A stretch of DNA of 64,000 nt from assembly GCF_000003855.2 (NCBI RefSeq), contig NW_003101655.1, positions 1-64,000 on the forward strand. The letters are read 5' to 3'. Of the stretch, positions 60,037-64,000 are shown one piece after another; the first letter of the stretch is position 1; every line of letters starts with the position of its first letter. The translations under genes were made by a program, and so were the position numbers. The notes beneath the pieces are model-generated. The model saw only the letters and a list, made by a program, of their open reading frames with translations. It was not told where the DNA came from and did not search any database. This stretch comes from Blastomyces gilchristii SLH14081 (lineage: Eukaryota > Ascomycota > Eurotiomycetes > Onygenales > Ajellomycetaceae).

Positions 60037-60966
60037 ATGACACCCAACGACATCGAAGCCCGTAAAAGTACCTTCTACGATTCGGCCTATAATGCTGAAT
60101 ATTATGACATATGGGCCGAAGAGAATGGTAAGACCCTCGACCTAAAGGACGGCGCACCCTCCTATCCACCCGTCTTCAAGGAGCAGCTATCAACACGTTC
60201 TCCAAAGCCTTCCCCCGAGACTCCCTTTGCTGTCCTAGACATTGGGACCGGCACGGGCCGTATCCTTATCGATCTTGCCAACGATGGCGAACGCCATGGA
60301 CTCGACCTATCAAATGTCCATTTTATTGGCGTGGACACGGAGCAGGCAATGCTAGATCGCGCAGAGAAAGCGCAGGCCACCCTCTCAAGCATGGCGCGAG
60401 TTGGCAAAATTGTGTTTGCTATAGGTGACGCTGCGACTGTGGCTTCATCGCCAGCTCTCCAGGACTATGCCGGCGGCATTGACCTCCTCTTCTTCGCGGC
60501 CGGTAGCATCAGCCATCTCATCGGCCCCGATGAGCCGCAACGTTTCTTCGCTCAGGTCGCCTCGCTTCTTCGCCCTGGCTCGGGGCGCGTTTACTTCCCC
60601 ATTATGAACCCTCTCATCTCGAAGAGGTCCATTACTCAAGAGCCAACCGCTCCGAAAACCTCCACGAGATTGCAACAGGGGGAAGAGTTCCCAAGCAAGA
60701 CGTTCCCGAATATTATATATAAAAAGTTTCCCCCTGACGACATCAAGGTGGATGGATTTGTCAAGACACACTACCATGATTTCCACGTCATCCGCAGGCT
60801 AGAGTCTAGTGAAGAGGAGGTGGTTCAGAACGATAGGGTGGCGTTTTCGTTGCGAGTATGGGAGGAACCCGAGCTTTTGGAATGGACTAAGGATGCTGGG
60901 TTAGAGTGCGTTGAGACGTTCCACGGCATGCGTGACACTTCCTATGTTTTCAAACTCCGGGAATAA
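60037..60966 (+). CDS. class I SAM-dependent methyltransferase
   Basis: 309 aa, single exon. SAM-binding motif I VLDIGTGTGR at residues 66-75, acidic post-I region HFIGVDTEQAMLDRAE (binding of ribose hydroxyls), motif II region GIDLLFFAAGSISHL, and a C-terminal beta-hairpin domain. The N-terminus TFYDSAYNAEYYDIWAE is typical of small-molecule methyltransferases of this fold. Target atom (O, N or C) cannot be deduced. It is the last gene before the AT-rich block (stop about 200 bp from it), in the same orientation as the cluster genes upstream, which supports cluster membership. Confidence 0.9.
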   Translation: MTPNDIEARKSTFYDSAYNAEYYDIWAEENGKTLDLKDGAPSYPPVFKEQLSTRSPKPSPETPFAVLDIGTGTGRILIDLANDGERHGLDLSNVHFIGVDTEQAMLDRAEKAQATLSSMARVGKIVFAIGDAATVASSPALQDYAGGIDLLFFAAGSISHLIGPDEPQRFFAQVASLLRPGSGRVYFPIMNPLISKRSITQEPTAPKTSTRLQQGEEFPSKTFPNIIYKKFPPDDIKVDGFVKTHYHDFHVIRRLESSEEEVVQNDRVAFSLRVWEEPELLEWTKDAGLECVETFHGMRDTSYVFKLRE

Positions 60967-61929
60967 AACCTTGTAAACTTCCCAGGTTCGTGATTCGCCA
61001 TGTGTGGTAAACATAACCTAGGCATGATATAGGCGTGAAATTCTTGCCGTTTGTGTTGGGTTTTGCAGCTGAGCTAGTCCTGTCTGTAAAGCTTTCTACG
61101 GCGATCGTGTTTACTGAGCTTTATACTGTCCTGGTATACAATTGGCAATTGCACAATTTATATAGAGCGCAATTTTATTCCAGCCGAAGTAATAATGATA
61201 ATATTTTATCGAAATCAAGTTATATTTTTAAAAATTCGGTATATATTGAGCTTCAGTTGAGTGAATTTTAGAAATTTTAAATACTTATTGATATTAATGA
61301 ATTCCTTATAAAAAAAATAGATTATTTTAATATCTAATATAGTTATCAGATTGATATTACAGAAAAAGTTATTCAAAATATTAAAAATACTCTGGATTTG
61401 AAATCACTCAGTTTGACAGACTGTCTGAAAAAGATCTTCAAAACTAGTCTATCTCACACAGAACTTAATAAACAGCAGATAATTGAATTAAAAAACTATT
61501 TAATTATGAATAAATATCACAGAGTTAAAACAAGTTGCTGACAGATTCAGTTAAAGAGTGTTCTCACTGTTAAAAATATAAATAGAAAAATCATACAATG
61601 TAAAGAAAATAAAGTAGAAAAAGAGTAGAATAAGAAGAGATAGAGAGAATTGATTTCATTAAAATTAACAACAACTCACTCTCATCACTAACTGAGAAGA
61701 AAATGAAATGATTTAGAGATGATACATATACTGAGAATGATGTAGATAATTTATTTATTATAGATTAGCTACTGATTGTTAATATAAAGAGCTATAATGA
61801 GAATGTGATTCTTGATTTTTATTATTTCAGTTTTTTATCATTTTGATGTGTGTATACAGAAAACTTGACCTTGCTAAGTGCGTCACTTGACCTCATTACA
61901 TAATCATGACTCTGACCTTGCATAATACA
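60967..61929. other. transition to AT-rich DNA, decayed repeat
   Basis: GC-balanced until about 61150, then AT-rich. A plus-strand reading at about 61395-61530 (SLTDCLKKIFKTSLSHTELN) looks like decayed coding sequence, perhaps a transposase, but I cannot assign it. The 78-codon frame at 61035-61271 straddles the boundary and is not supported. Confidence 0.4.
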
Positions 61930-61937
61930 GTAATAAT

Positions 61938-62445
61938 TAGACTGGCTGCTGAGATTATGAATTTCATATTTAATCTCATTTAATCTGATCTCATACATTT
62001 CTTGATGTGAATTCTGCTGAAACTGGCTATTAAAAAAATATGTAAAGTGACTATATATCAGATCTTAAAATAAAATCATGACTTGAAAAAAATAAGAAAG
62101 TGATCTTATTTAATCTCATTTAATTTCATTCTTGATATAAAGTTACTATTTTTAGACATTTTAAGATTTTTTTTAAGACTATTTTTAATTTTTTAAAAAG
62201 TAATGCTTTTTGATAATACTCAAATGAGATTTAAAGTCATTTAAAGCAATAAAAATAATTTAAATTAAGAAGTAGAAATTATAGTCTCATTTGAAAAATG
62301 TGATAAGAGTAGACAGTAAGTCTCACTGAGACAGTATGAGACTACTATCTAATGTTAAAACCATGTAATGAAATCAGTTAAATTGATAATGAAACTATCA
62401 AAAAATCTGGTTCTGATCTCAGACACAGTCACACAGTCAGTCTAG
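61938..62445. mobile_element. hAT-like non-autonomous element, 508 bp
   Basis: Begins TAGACTGGCTG and ends CAGTCTA, flanked by identical 8-bp duplications GTAATAAT at 61930-61937 and 62446-62453. Homologous to the element at 8912-23257 but with single left and right modules. No coding capacity; length and TSD fit a hAT-derived MITE. Confidence 0.85.
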
Positions 62446-62453
62446 TAATAATC

Positions 62454-62748
62454 AGTTGATAATTGACTTTCAATCTTTCAATTCACTCATTTATTCAGCT
62501 CATCAATCAATCAAAGCATGTATAGCTGATTTATAATTAATTAAATAAACAGATAAATTTATATAGAATATAAAGAGATGTTTTACAGAATTTTAAAATA
62601 TATTAAGATAAAAATATTTAATAATTAATTTTAAATTAATTTTAAATTAATTCTGAATTAATTCTGAATTAATTATAGTAATAAAAATAGATTTAATCTA
62701 TATATTTAAGTAATTAATAATTGATTGAAAATCAGTTGATAATCAATT
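62454..62748. other. AT-rich sequence between two mobile elements
   Basis: Includes short tandem TTAATTTTAAAT / TTAATTCTGAAT units at about 62630-62680. Similar TTAATTCTGAAT words recur at 63960-64000. Nothing coding. Confidence 0.5.
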
Positions 62749-62753
62749 CAGTA

Positions 62754-63094
62754 TGTGGCGGGCTGCGCCCGATCAATTATATAGACTATTCCGTTACACT
62801 CCACAGATTCCAACCACTTCATTCTCGAACGCGTACGCTCCGATTCTCGGCCATTCTCGATCACCGCCGCTCTGATTCTCGGCCATTCTCGATCGCCGAT
62901 CCTCGGCCGCTACGAACGCGCGTATATTCTTCCGCCCCGAAGCTCCACCGCGTACGCCACCACATACGTGTATAAATATCCACCTCAATCGCTGATTCTC
63001 GCACTTTCTCTTTCTTTCCTTCTTTAATGTTTTTATCTTTGTTAAATAAGACCTATCAATATAATACCGATCTATTCAGCGTAGGCCTCTTACA
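62754..63094 (+). repeat. LTR of family 2 (TG...CA, 341 bp)
   Basis: Starts TGTGGCGGGCTGC, ends CTTACA. It carries a short direct repeat of TGATTCTCGGCCATTCTCG in its core and a TGTATAAATATCC TATA region. Counterpart of the minus-strand LTR at 6127-6455; predicted frames over it are spurious. Confidence 0.85.
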
Positions 63095-63916
63095 CTATAA
63101 AAATGTTCATCATCTTCTTATTAGGAAACAATTATCCACGCATTGTCTCCTCATTAGGAACAATTATTCATCAAGAGATATCCGAACGCGTAACGACGCG
63201 TAAGAAAGAGAAAAACACAGTTAAGCGGACACTGAGTTCTCAGATAGAAGCTTGCTCGCCAGTCGCCCTGGCCCCGCAATAAAGATCTTACAAGAGAATG
63301 TCAGTGAAAGACCTGAGAGTCCTGAAACTCAGATGTATGAGAATACGATTACACTTCTTCAGATTTCACAGATATCATACATCCGACGATCGATATAACC
63401 ATGTCTAATGATAATATGGAACTCTCGAACGCGAGTATAGATGCGATGTCACAGTGACTCTGAGCAATGTTGAAATTACAACAGCAACAGATAGCAGACA
63501 TGCATGTGACTCAATAACTTCAATATGAAGAGATTCAATGATTAACTCACACAATTTCAACATTCACAGAATCAAATACAAAAGCACTGAAAGAATGCTT
63601 AGATGCTCTCACATATTTTAATACTTTCAACCTCACTCTCTACTCATTATGAAGAATGAAAATATACAGAAGCATCTAAGTGTTCTTTCAGTACTTTTGT
63701 ATTTAATTCTGTGAATGTTGAAATTACATGAGTTAATTGTTGAATCTCTTCATATTAAAGTTGTTAAGTCACATGCATGTCTGCTATCTATTACTATTGT
63801 AATTTCAACATTGCTTAGAGTCACTGTAGCATTATATCTATACTTGTATTTAAGAGTTTTATATTATTATAAGACCTATAATATTATACTGATCTATTCA
63901 GTGTAGATCTCTTACA
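62754..63916 (+). mobile_element. rearranged LTR element with palindromic interior (1163 bp)
   Basis: Flanked by the 5-bp duplication CAGTA (62749-62753 and 63917-63921). It contains a full family-2 LTR (62754-63094), then leader sequence, then an inverted repeat of that leader (left arm from about 63421, right arm to about 63858), then only the last about 45 bp of an LTR (63872-63916, ending CTTACA). There is no gag-pol. The flanking duplication shows that the outer ends are genuine integration ends. GC-rich CpG content marks the LTR core. Confidence 0.8.
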
Positions 63917-64000
63917 CAGTATTATTATTAAATTCAAGAATAATTTCAGTATTAAATTAATTTTGAATTGATTTTGAATTAATTCTGAATTAATTGTTAA

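Overview
This is a window of filamentous ascomycete genomic DNA, most likely Eurotiomycetes (Eurotiales/Onygenales). The genes have short GT-AG introns, the bZIP gene hacA carries the 20-nt Ire1-type intron of that group, and the repeats are AT-rich and full of transition mutations typical of RIP. The class assignment is inference. One run of Ns (27772-28109) and one apparent frameshift point to a draft assembly.

Layout: (1) About 1-24600 is an AT-rich repeat block with no intact host gene. It can be resolved by target-site duplications. A hAT-like non-autonomous element (8912-23257, 8-bp TSD) was hit by a Tad-like LINE (9671-22983, 13-bp TSD), which was in turn hit by a Ty3/gypsy element (12298-20568, two 167-bp LTRs, 4-bp TSD). 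Further left are a second LINE copy (589-4493) inside a second LTR family (LTR 6127-6455), a LINE 3' remnant and a 5'-truncated LINE. The two long LINE copies both begin with a tRNA-like sequence at their exact 5' end. (2) About 24600-61150 is a GC-balanced island bearing the genes. (3) About 61150-64000 returns to AT-rich repeats: a 508-bp hAT-like element and a rearranged 1.16-kb LTR element, both with clean TSDs.

The first half of the island is conserved housekeeping: mitochondrial Gln-tRNA amidotransferase subunit A (HER2/GatA), a COMPASS SPRY subunit (Bre2/Ash2), bystin (Enp1), an ESCRT-III CHMP1/Did2 protein and the unfolded-protein-response factor HacA. From 37 to 44 kb the region is gene-poor, with one uncertain hypothetical gene and many copies of a short motif, TACTCCGTA.

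The second half (44.2-61.0 kb) looks like a secondary-metabolite cluster abutting the repeat boundary: a capsule-polysaccharide-type glycosyltransferase-like protein, an NRPS-like adenylation-thiolation-reductase enzyme, an NmrA-like NAD(P)-binding protein, a P-loop sulfotransferase-like protein with a C-terminal hydrophobic segment, a phenol-2-monooxygenase-like flavoprotein, an MFS exporter and a SAM methyltransferase. A plausible logic is carboxylate activation and reduction by the NRPS-like enzyme, ring hydroxylation, methylation or other decoration, and export. The reductase domain lacks the usual catalytic lysine (YxxxQ instead of YxxxK), so the release chemistry may differ or be lost. 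No pathway transcription factor is present in the window.
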